Shown here piece after piece: positions 1-7,771 of a stretch of DNA of 11,023 nt (the stretch's first letter is position 1; every line of letters begins with the position of its first letter). The notes under the pieces were generated by a model. It was given only the letters and a program-made list of their open reading frames with translations, was not told the origin of the DNA and ran no database searches. This DNA is from Zygnema cylindricum (Eukaryota > Streptophyta > Zygnematophyceae > Zygnematales > Zygnemataceae), in the NCBI GenBank assembly GCA_037447655.1, contig JBBHKE010000968.1, positions 126,001 through 137,023 of the forward strand, written 5' to 3'. The position numbers were made by a program, and so were the translations under genes.

Positions 1-945
1 TACTATTTATGATGCGGCATTTATTTTTAGACCATGACTCCACGTTTAGACTGTACCCATTGATTTCAAAGAATAAATTGTCATATTAAAGATTTTGTTG
101 GATTCCGTGTAAAAAGACAGAGTTTACGTCCTTATTTTTTACTTTTGACTTTTTGAGAACATGCAAAGGCTTTAACTTGGCTTGTAGCGAGCATCAAATG
201 AAGACAAAGAGCAAGAAATGATATTTAAAAAAAGATTCTACAAATACTGCTTTTTACGGATATATTTGGCGGGGAACAGTCGCAAGAGCCTAAATAATGT
301 ATAAAGCTCCATCGCTGGAAGCTGAAACACTATTGGCGGCATTTTTTGCAATCTGGCCAGTAGGCGTTTAGAATAGCGACAAGACACAAACGACAACAAG
401 ATCTGGAATTTTGTCCTTTTTGTTAGTGGCTTTTCTATCCTTCTGTCAATATATTGACTGGACAGTTTTCACTTTTTCGTGGCAGCTATTCTATAGTAAA
501 TTTTGCATCTCATTAAAACCTGACACGTGTACTTCAAGAGTCAACCCGGCTAACGTCAAATAAGGGTGAACTTCCATCAAGCGAAAAGTGAGGTTCATTA
601 CTAGAAAAGTGCATTTTTGTAGAAGGCCAACGCAATTTCGTACAAGGCCGTACTGTTTCTTTTTTAATATAACATGATTACTGGAGATTTGTCAAGATTC
701 TCCAAACTTTTGGGTGAAAATTTTGACTGTGCGATTTGAGTTTTGAAGCAAATGCTCCTTCTGTTCACTATCTGTCAAGTATCATCTACTGTCCTCAAGA
801 GGAGACTTGCCACATACTCGACGTGTCTATTGGTAAACTTGGGAACAAAAATGTATCATCCACGGGGGACGAGCGATGACGACCTCACAATTGACAAAGA
901 CCACGTGCCTTTGTACATGGCGGATTTTAAAGCGACGGGGGGGTC
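1..945. other. left flanking DNA, no gene recognised
   Basis: This AT-rich stretch has no reading frame with recognisable protein content. The only frame of note (743-955, + strand, 70 codons) runs into the tandem repeat and resembles nothing I know. I see no RNA gene, LTR end or coding domain. It is probably intergenic DNA or very old transposon debris. Confidence 0.6.
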
Positions 946-1141
946 TTTGACGTAGGATATCTCTCTGACGACTCTTTTCCTTCGTGGAAAAGACTTTGAC
1001 GCAGGATATCTCTCTGAATTCTCTTTTCCTTCGTGGAAAGGACTTTGACATAAGATATCTATCTGACGATTCTTTTTTTTCATGGAAAGGACTTTGACAT
1101 AGGATATCTATCTGACGACTCTTTTTTTTCGTGGAATGTAC
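946..1141. repeat. 49-bp tandem repeat, four units in exact register
   Basis: Four consecutive units start at 946, 995, 1044 and 1093, each exactly 49 bp with no insertion or deletion. A few matching bases of a fifth unit follow at 1142. Each unit opens with TTTGAC, has a GATATC core near its tenth base and ends with a pyrimidine-rich run followed by GGAA. Units 1 and 2 differ at about 5 positions, as do units 3 and 4; the two pairs differ from each other at more sites. In units 1 and 2 the end of the unit can fold as a hairpin (unit 1: TTTTCC, loop TTCGT, GGAAAA). In units 3 and 4 the left arm has become all T and the pairing is weakened. This is a minisatellite; no function can be assigned. 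Confidence 0.93.
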
Positions 1142-1837
1142 TTTGCGTTCAAAACATAATGGGAAACGATAAAGTACAATTTTTTTTTTTGAAAATCATT
1201 TTGAAACGGTTGGTACACCGAAGTGACAAACACGTACAAACTGAACATTCACGTAGCACTGCTAGATGTTTAAATCTCTGTTCGTCCGTCCATATGTTGT
1301 TTAAATATTGTGTTATTCGAATCTTTTAATATTCCCTGCTGGTTGAACAAGATCTTACGTGGTTCTAGTCGCAATCTAGCACGTCAGCAGTTGGTGCCTT
1401 ACAAGCACAACTTGATGGAGAAGTGATACAAATATTACTACCTGTAAACGTCTCCGTACGATTACTGGAAATGCCTGATAGAGGTTCACCCTAAGGGTAG
1501 AATTCCATTAGGCAGTCCCAGTAAATGTACGGACAAGTCTGTTGGCAGCGTTTATTGGAAGACTGTTATATTTTGTCGGGCGAGTAACAAACCTTCCTCA
1601 ATTATGATAAGCGCCACATAGGTTAAATTCTAGAATTTGAAAATCTTAAAAAAATCTACAAACGGAAAATCAGAACAAAATATTCTTACAACCGGAGGTA
1701 GATAATGATTCGTATATAAAATTTGCGGCTAGACTTTGATTTTGAAAATGGAAATCAAAATTTCGAAACCGAATGGCAAAAAAACGCGACACACTTTGAA
1801 TGTTGGTGGATGTCAGACGGAGCGTGCGAAGACATTT
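1142..1837. other. flanking DNA between minisatellite and retrotransposon
   Basis: No coding region or RNA gene is recognised. One inverted repeat is visible: TTTGATTT at 1735-1742 and its exact complement AAATCAAA at 1752-1759, separated by 9 bp. The bases just before the outer LTR (CATTT at 1833-1837) would be the left copy of its target duplication, but no matching right copy was found. Confidence 0.55.
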
Positions 1838-3048
1838 TGTGAAACTCGTGTGCGTTTTTGGCACACCTTATTTACCCAAGATTTTCGGGCCTCTTTCTAT
1901 TCCGTACGGTAATCAGAGTACAAAGAAGGGAGTACATGAACTCGGACAAGATTCTGTTATTTCCTAAACTGAGCGGAACGCACTTTATTTCGCGCCTAAC
2001 GAAGGCCGGACTACAAAGTTATTCCGCTTCAAAGATTACAATTCTGATACATACGACTAGTTGCCTCCAGCCCTAGTGAAGGGTACATTGTAGAACGCCA
2101 AGTAGCCTTTCGGATTGTCCTCTAGATTATGCTTTTAGCTCTCAGTAGGAATTCAGTTGAGGTTCAAATGACTCTCGATCCATTAATTACATCAGGTCAA
2201 AGTTTGGCGTTTCCGCGTCATTTTTAGTACTATGTGTTATAAGAGTGGAACAAATTTTGACTTTTGGCCGCGGATCTAGCCGCAGTCGGAAGCATGACTT
2301 TTTGCCTTAAGTGTAGTACGGCTTACTTTGTCTTATGTCAGTTCGATAGCATTTGCCTTCCGGTCATTGGCTTTTTGCATTGCTTTGACTTTTGGATATG
2401 AAACTGGACAAACTTGGTTGTATAAGGCCGAAGGAGACAGGTTGCTTTTTCAGTAATGTCTCCTAAAAAAGCCCCCAAAAGTTCTAATCAAACCTTCTTT
2501 AGGAGAATCTTTGTTTTGCGTATGTGTTTTGACTCTATTGCCATCTTGGTTTTTGAATCTATCTTTTGCGGAGATCATAGGTCGGGCTCGTAGTTGGCAC
2601 TATCCATCCTTTGGGTGATGTTTGACTTTTTTCTATTTGAAACCGAGAAGAGTCCTGTCGGTTCTGAGTTGCGGACACCGAGTGGTGAAGGAGGATCATA
2701 CCAGTGTTCGGTACAATCGGGAGAGGTTCCGTCTTCTCTCTTTATCATCGTTGACTGCAGGGGTATGTTGAGCTTGCTTCGCTATTTTCCTTAATCTTAT
2801 CTTTTATTCTTTGCTCTGGGACAAGGTGACATTGTTAAATCTGAAACGACCAATTCTATTTCTTTCCTATATTTCTACGTGGGAGTTCATTTGTGTCTTC
2901 TTTGGGTAGCCCTTTTGGGTTTCGGCAAAGTTTGGCCAGAGTAGGCTACTAAAATCCTTTGATCAAGATAGTGGGTTTTGAGGGAGCATTTGTTAAGACT
3001 TCCAGTGGTCAATCATAGTACCCAAAAAGACATCTGTTTACTCAGATT
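1838..3048 (+). repeat. 5' LTR of outer gypsy element
   Basis: The left edge begins TGTGAAACTCGTGT, which aligns with TGTTAGGCTCGTGT at 9385, so both LTRs start with the expected TG. Similarity continues across about 1.2 kb. Clear shared blocks include CTGAGCGGAACGCACTTTAT (1970-1989), CGGATTGTC..CTAGATTAT near 2110, TCATTTTTAGTACT near 2220, GGCCGAAGGAGACA near 2427 and GTGGGTTTTGAGGGA near 2971. The right edge is set where similarity fades and a primer-site-like sequence begins (about 3044-3050). The 66-codon frame at 2594-2794 lies wholly within the LTR and is not a gene. Confidence 0.9.
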
Positions 3049-3050
3049 AG

Positions 3051-3062
3051 AGGGGTTAGAGC
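3051..3062 (+). other. degenerate primer-binding site (possible tRNA-iMet type)
   Basis: The 12 bases AGGGGTTAGAGC lie where the 5' LTR ends. They match 8 of 12 positions of TGGTATCAGAGC, the initiator-methionine primer site common in plant LTR elements, including the last five bases. The position is right, but the match is partial and could be chance. Confidence 0.4.
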
Positions 3063-4200
3063 TTTGACTTTTGAATATCTCTTTGTGGAAGGGAGTTAGG
3101 GTTTCCGTTTTATATTTCTTTCATCTTTCTTCCTACCACCATCCAATGGGTGGAGGAGAGGCTCAAGATAGGGGTACCTCCGGCATCATGTCCGAAGAGA
3201 AAGTTAGTCCGGAGGTTTTCGCACAGGGGGAGGATTCTCATAGGCCGGAGGAGTCGGTCTAAGAGTCCTCCATGTTTGAATCTCCACTGAAGGAGCCAGC
3301 CGAGGAAATCATTCCTCCTCCACCCGTCCTCACACCTGAGCAATTCCCATCTTTGGCCGAGGCTGCCCGGGCCCAAGCTTAGGAGAAAGGAGAGTGTCTC
3401 CCACTTCGTGACAAAAGTGATTGGCCAATAGGGAGCCAGTTCTTGGCCATTTTCGGAGGCTCGATTCCATACTAGATCCAAAATTCCTAGGGCACTGATC
3501 CCAATTGACCCCGTAGTGTTGTCATATCATTGTTGTCCTGGTCTGAAGGAACTCCTTACTCTTCAGGACCTCCATGAGTTGAAGGTGAAGAAGGTATTGG
3601 TTCAAAGAGTAGCCCGGACGGATCGAGCTCGAGTGTTCGACCGGTGAGAGGGGTGGTGGAAATTTTTAGTAGTTCCTCTGAAAGTAGTTCTTCACTGTTA
3701 GAACAGAACTGACCCAGGAGGGCTCCAGCTCCGCGCCATCTGCAATTTTTCTCTTTAGACACCTCTACCAGCAAGCAGTCAAAAGGGCGCACCACCTCTT
3801 GGTCTCGTCAAGGAGAAGGAACTAGCGGGAGGGAATTGCAAAATCCTTGGAAAGGGAAGAGGTTTTACCATCGTGACAGCAAGGCGAGATTTGCTCCTAT
3901 TCCTAAAGAGGAAACATCTCCACCTCCTGTTTTAGCATCATCCAAGGGACCTTCTCTGACAGCCCCGCCAGTTCGCCCTTCCAGAGGGCGCGATTCGTGC
4001 TATTTGATCGAGAGGCTCCGGTTACAAACAAGGAGAAACCCTCTCCCAAAGCCCCCCCAGTTCCCTTTCTTGAGGGCTATAGAGATCCGAACCTACAGAT
4101 CCAAAGGCGCCCGGTGTAGATATCTTACATCTATCAGGGGTATTGAGCAGTTCTCAAAAATTGGTTAACAAGTTGAAATCTCAAGGGAGGGCTACGACAG
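3063..4200 (+). pseudogene. leader and eroded gag region, not assignable to a domain
   Basis: By position, after the LTR and before RT, this should hold the untranslated leader and the first part of gag. The + strand translation in the frame of 3071 is acidic and proline-rich, with stops near 3260 and 3380. The stretch around 3300-3380 reads PPPPVLTPEQFPSLAEAARA, which looks like genuine low-complexity polyprotein sequence. Another frame around 4161-4210 is also open. No capsid motif can be named. Antisense frames here (such as 3110-3481 and 3556-3795) look like shadows. Confidence 0.5.
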
Positions 4201-4450
4201 TGGCAGGACCTGTCACCATATATTTGGGAAGCTTTCGAGGAGGAAAGGAAGTAAGTATGGGAAAAAGAATTACGTCTGATACAGGATGCTTGGCTTAGGT
4301 TCAGAGAGCTTCTTAGTGGGTAGATTCCCACTTCACCCACAATAGATCCTTATTTCGAAGAGTAGACTCGGCAACTCCATCTCATTTAGGAAAGTTGTGA
4401 AGAGTAGATCTAGTCATGGCGGGACGGCCTTGTTAGGGGTTCTCCCTAGA
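4201..4450 (+). pseudogene. gag-like fragment (possible capsid region)
   Basis: One + strand frame starting at 4201 gives a coherent, Trp-, Glu- and Arg-rich, probably helical translation across about 80 codons, although stops cross it. Recognisable pieces are YIWEAFEEER, WEKELRLIQDAWLRFRELL and WRDGLVRG. Amphipathic, Trp-rich helices of this kind fit an LTR-element gag, and the position between LTR and pol agrees. The stops (for example after EEERK and after ELLSG) show decay. This is inference from composition and position; I do not recognise a specific family motif. Confidence 0.4.
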
Positions 4451-5279
4451 AGGACAAGGAAAAGGGCATCAAGATCACAAGAGTCAAACATTCTTTTAGC
4501 TCACTCGGTTGATCTCTTGGCTACACGAGCACCATGAAAAACTAGTGGGGTACGTTTTGGAAAATGTCAACCTGACAGACGACAAGCGAAAATAGGTTAC
4601 CAACAGCCATAATCAAGTTACCAAGATTTTAGGGGTTTCCTTAGTTTTTTGATGCCGCACAAATGGGATCAAGGGCACATAGAGTCAGAGCTTATTGGAC
4701 CAATTTGGTCCCCCTGTCAACTCTCTGGCAACTCTTAAATCCCAGACCCGAGACCCGCATATTAACGTACAACAAATCTTGGGAAGGGGCAAATGGCAAC
4801 CCTTGTGACAATAGCAGATCGTCCTCCATTCTTGCGTTGCAACCAACCCGGACTCCCACGACAAGCACTCTTGATGCTGGTCTCCTTCCCCAACACCCAC
4901 GCTTATCGCCAAGGAGCCCCTTGCACGATTTTGGACCCCAATACAACCACCTAGACAACCCCAAATATTGAGGAGCGAGAACAAGCAATGGGATTCCGAC
5001 CGACAACTAAGAGAGCACCAGGTATTTCAGACCTACAAAGGTGCAGTTAAATTGGGCAAATCATGTACTTGAATGCAATTTTAAAGGTTTTGAAACATGA
5101 CCTACCCTTCTCCGATATACAGTTCTCGCCGTCACGGGCTATCTACCTTCAAGCTCCAAACCTGTTAGCGGTGCAGGAAAATTTGCAGCTTGAGGGGGGG
5201 AGAGAAAGAAGAAGGAAAAAATTACATTTTGGAACAACACTGTACCGGAAGGTTTCCCCATTGGGGGGGGGGGGGAGAA
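4451..5279 (+). pseudogene. eroded gag C-terminal / nucleocapsid / protease region
   Basis: By order this interval should carry the end of gag, a nucleocapsid zinc knuckle and the aspartic protease. No intact CX2CX4HX4C knuckle or D(S/T)G protease motif in a sensible frame was found. A weak remnant is RCNQPG near 4835-4855, which resembles the middle of a CCHC knuckle but lacks the second half. A frame near 4540-4620 (GYVLENVNLTDDKR) may be more gag. Overlapping frames on both strands at 4663-5006 conflict, and none is convincing as a separate gene. Confidence 0.4.
5263..5275 (+). repeat. 13-base G run
   Basis: There are thirteen consecutive G bases, with a G7 run about 70 bp upstream (near 5194-5200), in the region before RT. 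Such a run is prone to slippage and assembly error, and changes of its length would move the reading frame into the downstream pre-RT segment. Confidence 0.9.
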
Positions 5280-5768
5280 GGCTTAAGGGGAGATAGCTTA
5301 GCGAAAGTTGTCAACAGTAGTGTAATAACAGGAGGGGAGAAAGTAGACCCACAAGTAGGGCTGGAATTCGACATCTCACACTAGGGTAGACTAGCGGAAG
5401 CATTGGCGGCAGTGGAACCATGGAAGATGGATAGGACCTTACGGGAACAGTTAGATCCTCAGCAAAAGACCTAGCTCTCCGAAATCTTAGCAAATAACAA
5501 ACAAGTTTTCTCTTAGTCATATACATATGTCATAGTCTACAAAGGGACCACTTTTCGAATAGATTTGATAGACGAGACGAAAATTGTTTGGGTAGAAGGA
5601 GTACACCGTCAACTTTAAAGAAAAAGAGTTCATGAGTGTAAAGGTACAAACTTTGGTGGAAGCACGATTGGTGCAAAGAAGTATAGGGCTCCATAGATTC
5701 GCTTCTCCGACAGTTCTTCCACCCAAAAAGGATTCGTCTGGAAAAACTGTAGATTTTTGGATGTGCGA
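5280..5768 (+). pseudogene. pol fragment: pre-RT linker and N-terminal reverse transcriptase
   Basis: Reverse transcriptase copies element RNA into DNA. From about 5385 one frame reads through a linker typical of gypsy pol: EQLDPQQK, then LSEILANNKQVFS, then RIDLIDETK. It is crossed by stops after QQKT and after QVFS. Near 5617 the homology moves to another frame with KEKEF, TLVEARLVQRS and ASPTVLPPKKDSSGK, the classic N-terminal RT block ending just before the DYR motif. The homology ends abruptly at the left edge of the 1405-bp insert; the right-hand RT fragment starts at 7174. The 164-codon antisense frame over 5630-6124 crosses the insertion junction and is not a gene. Confidence 0.88.
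5764..5768. repeat. target-site duplication, left copy (TGCGA)
   Basis: TGCGA at 5764-5768 is repeated exactly at 7174-7178. The two copies bracket a TG...CA insert and fall exactly where the RT homology breaks and resumes. Five base pairs is the usual duplication size for plant LTR retrotransposon integration. Confidence 0.88.
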
Positions 5769-5815
5769 TGTTGTTTTTGAAGATTTCGTTTCGTCCGTAT
5801 GTGAAATTTGATACG

Positions 5816-5824
5816 CACGTGACG
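5816..5824. promoter_or_regulatory. overlapping G-box and TGACG motif in solo LTR
   Basis: CACGTG (5816-5821) overlaps TGACG (5820-5824). Both are known cores for plant bZIP factors. It is the first of three CACGTG motifs in the left part of the solo LTR (others at 6029-6034 and 6440-6445). Function is inferred from motif only. Confidence 0.35.
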
Positions 5825-6027
5825 TTTCGTGTGTATATATTTTACATGATGTACTTTGGAGTTTTTGAACAGTTTGCGATTGGGGGAATTAAATGTACAA
5901 GTAAATTTAATGGAGTAATTGAGTGGAGCGAAATGTGAGAGGAAATGGACGGCGGATCGCGAAGTGATCCGACGTGAAATAATCGACGAAGATAAAATGG
6001 TACGTCGCACGTAAAATACATAATGCG

Positions 6028-6047
6028 ACACGTGGGATATATAAAAA
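6028..6047 (+). promoter_or_regulatory. G-box next to TATA-like box in solo LTR
   Basis: ACACGTGG (6028-6035) is followed after 2 bp by TATATAAAAA (6038-6047). An identical ACACGTGG lies at 6439-6446. A TATA-like element this close to a G-box could form a core promoter. A second TATA-like box at 6608 is an equally good or better candidate, so which one would be used is unclear. Confidence 0.35.
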
Positions 6048-6262
6048 GGACGCCGCCGGTACATTGAATCTTTTTGGGGACAGGTGTACTTATTTTTGGT
6101 AGGCGCATTTATGACGAGGAACAAAATTGCGGTACGGACAATTTCGGATGGTTTGACGAGGTTTCGACAAGTGGATATTTATGACCACGCGGCATGACAT
6201 CAAGGGTGCCGATTAAGAGCAACGGACGGCGAATACAGGCCGCCGAGATTTTTATGTAGTGG

Positions 6263-6280
6263 TGACGCGAAATCGCGTCA
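6263..6280. repeat. 18-bp near-perfect inverted repeat in solo LTR
   Basis: TGACGCGA and its exact complement TCGCGTCA are separated by only AA. The arms also contain TGACG on one strand and CGTCA on the other, so this may be a paired factor-binding site rather than an RNA hairpin. Confidence 0.6.
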
Positions 6281-6344
6281 ATCACACGATATTTGTTTTT
6301 GGACGTTCCGGATTGTTTGATAAAATTTGAGGAGTTTCGTTGAG

Positions 6345-6364
6345 TGACTCAGCATGAGTCAGCA
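6345..6364 (+). promoter_or_regulatory. tandem TGA[C/G]TCAGCA pair (GCN4/AP-1-like bZIP sites)
   Basis: TGACTCAGCA is followed directly by TGAGTCAGCA, giving two sites exactly 10 bp apart, about one DNA turn, so both face the same side of the helix. TGA[C/G]TCA is the GCN4/AP-1 class bZIP core; plant GCN4-box factors of the Opaque2 group recognise related sequences. The sites lie about 245-265 bp upstream of the TATA-like box at 6608. Binding is inferred from motif only. Confidence 0.5.
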
Positions 6365-6607
6365 TAAGATTTTGTGAGATTTTGTGTACCAGTAAATTTT
6401 TGGAAGGTACGGTTTAATTTCGACAAGTGATTCGTGGTACACGTGGAAGGCGGATGGCGTCCGCCGATATTTTCAAGGGATCTCATTATCTTTAATGACG
6501 TATTATTAAGTGGGCCGTATATATGCGATGTCGGTTCACTACGTGGATTTATCTACGAGTGACTAAGCGAGTTGTCGCTTATGACGCGTATTTTGCGGAC
6601 GCGTCGG

Positions 6608-6615
6608 TATAAATA
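6608..6615 (+). promoter_or_regulatory. candidate TATA box of solo LTR
   Basis: TATAAATA lies at the point where the LTR changes from CG-richer to AT-rich sequence, as expected near a U3/R boundary. Transcription would then start at about 6640. This supports reading the solo LTR in the + orientation. Confidence 0.45.
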
Positions 6616-7025
6616 TTTGAAACAGCATTGTCTTGTCTTACGTGAATTAATATTTTAGTGTTGATTATTACAGTTTCTAATAGGTGGTCAATTAGGGTTT
6701 CGGTATTTTAATTTGTGTGTATGCAGTGTCGTACTTGCAGACAAGTGTACTCTTATGATTGGTCGACTCTCAGGTGTACACTTACAGTTAGGATTATTTG
6801 TCGTAATAGGTTCTCATGCTAAAATACTACTTAGTGGAAGTTACGTTGGCTATTTTGACATGTAGCGATTCATTGACAGCTCACAAGTGTACATATATAG
6901 GAATGAGCTTCGTTAGGAATTAATTATCAATGCTGGTTAGTAAAGTGGGGACCAAAGATGTAGTATTTTAGGGTTGTCGATTAGGTCATGCACTTTGAAT
7001 GATATAATGATTATACTTTGATTAA

Positions 7026-7031
7026 AATAAA
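7026..7031 (+). terminator. candidate polyadenylation signal in solo LTR
   Basis: AATAAA lies in the AT-rich right part of the insert, downstream of the candidate TATA box. It fits an R/U5 polyadenylation signal for a + strand LTR, but such a hexamer is common in AT-rich DNA. Confidence 0.3.
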
Positions 7032-7173
7032 ATTATTCTATGAAACCCTAAATGTTGTTGTATGCTAAATGGAGGATGCATTTCAAATGATTGTTCATTG
7101 GCCTAGCTTCGCTTAGCTTTTTGCATGATAGTTTGGGTGGCTTCTGCGGTCTATTTTAGACCAAAGAACAACA

Positions 7174-7178
7174 TGCGA
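7174..7178. repeat. target-site duplication, right copy (TGCGA)
   Basis: This is an exact copy of 5764-5768, immediately after the CA end of the 1405-bp insert. The next codons encode the DYR motif of RT. With one copy of the duplication counted, RF codons to the left and DYR codons to the right fall in the same frame, which supports a precise insertion. Confidence 0.88.
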
Positions 7179-7771
7179 GACTATCGGATGCTCAATACGG
7201 CAACCGTACCGGACCGGTACGCGATGCCCATCCCGAAAGAGATTTTCGACTCGCTTGCCTGGGCAACAATCTATTCTACGCTGGATATGAAGAATGGGTT
7301 CCACCAAAATCGCAATAGAACCAAAGCACCGAGAGAGAACAATATTTTGGGTAGGGTCCAGGTTGTACGAGTGGCTCTACTTTTTGATCGAGCTAAAGAA
7401 TTTACTAGCAAAATTCCAACGAGCAATAGACGAGGCTCTCCGGGGAATCGATTATTCGAGTTGCTCTATTGATGACTTGATTATCTTCTCCAAGACTTTC
7501 GAGGAGCACTTGAGCATATTTAGATTGTCCATCGGGCGCTCTAAGTAGCGGGCTTGAGTGTCACCCGGGCAAAGGTATTTTTGGAGTGCAGAAAAATAAC
7601 TTACTTGGGACATGAAGTTACCTCGGGACTGTGGGTCCCCATATGGTCAAAGTGGCAGCCCTTGACGCTCTTCCCCCACCTCAGGACATTTCGGCCCTTC
7701 GCACCTTCCTTGGCGTGGATAATAACTACAGGAGGTTTATTTCCGAATTCAACATTCACGCCCGCCTTTGA
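7174..7771 (+). pseudogene. pol fragment: reverse transcriptase palm and connection
   Basis: The fragment picks up at DYRMLN and continues through PIPKEIFDSL to STLDMKNGFHQ, where the first catalytic Asp is at 7284-7286. Near 7305-7312 a one-base shift moves homology to the next frame (IAIEP, FWVGSRLYEWL, KFQRAIDEAL). The active-site box appears at 7465-7476 as SIDD rather than the usual YIDD or FIDD; both Asp are kept. Further shifts near 7513-7550 and 7630 lead to AKVFLECRKITYLGHEV and then ALRTFLGVDNNYRRFI, the standard connection segment (usually FLGL.NYYRRFI), ending at a stop at 7769. At least three frame changes in 600 bp make it non-functional. Confidence 0.93.

Larger units (their letters stand above)
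5769..7173. mobile_element. nested solo LTR, 1405 bp
   Basis: The insert begins TGTTGTTTTT and ends AAAGAACAACA, so the ends are inverted with 9 of 10 bases matching and have the TG...CA form of LTRs. It is flanked by perfect TGCGA copies. It contains no pol or gag homology and no internal direct terminal repeat, so it is neither a full element nor a TRIM. A solo LTR left by recombination between the two LTRs of a younger element is the best reading; Ty1/copia and Ty3/gypsy both remain possible. The first 840 bp are CG-richer, with many ACGT-core motifs. After a TATA-like box at 6608 the sequence becomes AT-rich, which suggests a U3/R-U5 division and a + orientation. A hairpin GGTCTA-TTT-TAGACC lies at 7148-7162, close to the right end. 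I do not know the family. Confidence 0.85.

Noticed and set aside
946-1141. Possible CRISPR array
   Set aside because: The copies are directly adjacent with no unique spacers, and the setting is eukaryotic.
3110-3481. 123-codon minus-strand frame
   Set aside because: It has no recognisable motif and lies antisense to the gag-side region of the retrotransposon, whose other parts all read on the plus strand.
4258-4290. S-D-T-G reading near 4265 as a protease active site
   Set aside because: It lies in a different frame from the better-supported gag-like translation, is followed at once by a stop, and is too far upstream of RT.
4663-5006. Three overlapping frames of about 100 codons on both strands
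   Set aside because: They conflict with one another and none resembles a protein; GC-richer composition and few stops by chance explain them.
5630-6124. 164-codon open frame on the minus strand, the longest in the window
   Set aside because: It crosses the boundary between RT sequence and the inserted solo LTR and reads antisense to clear RT homology, so it is a chance frame.
5769-7173. Insert as a DNA transposon, MITE or TRIM
   Set aside because: TG...CA ends with a 5-bp duplication fit LTR integration better, the inverted ends are only about 10 bp, and there is no terminal direct repeat as in a TRIM.
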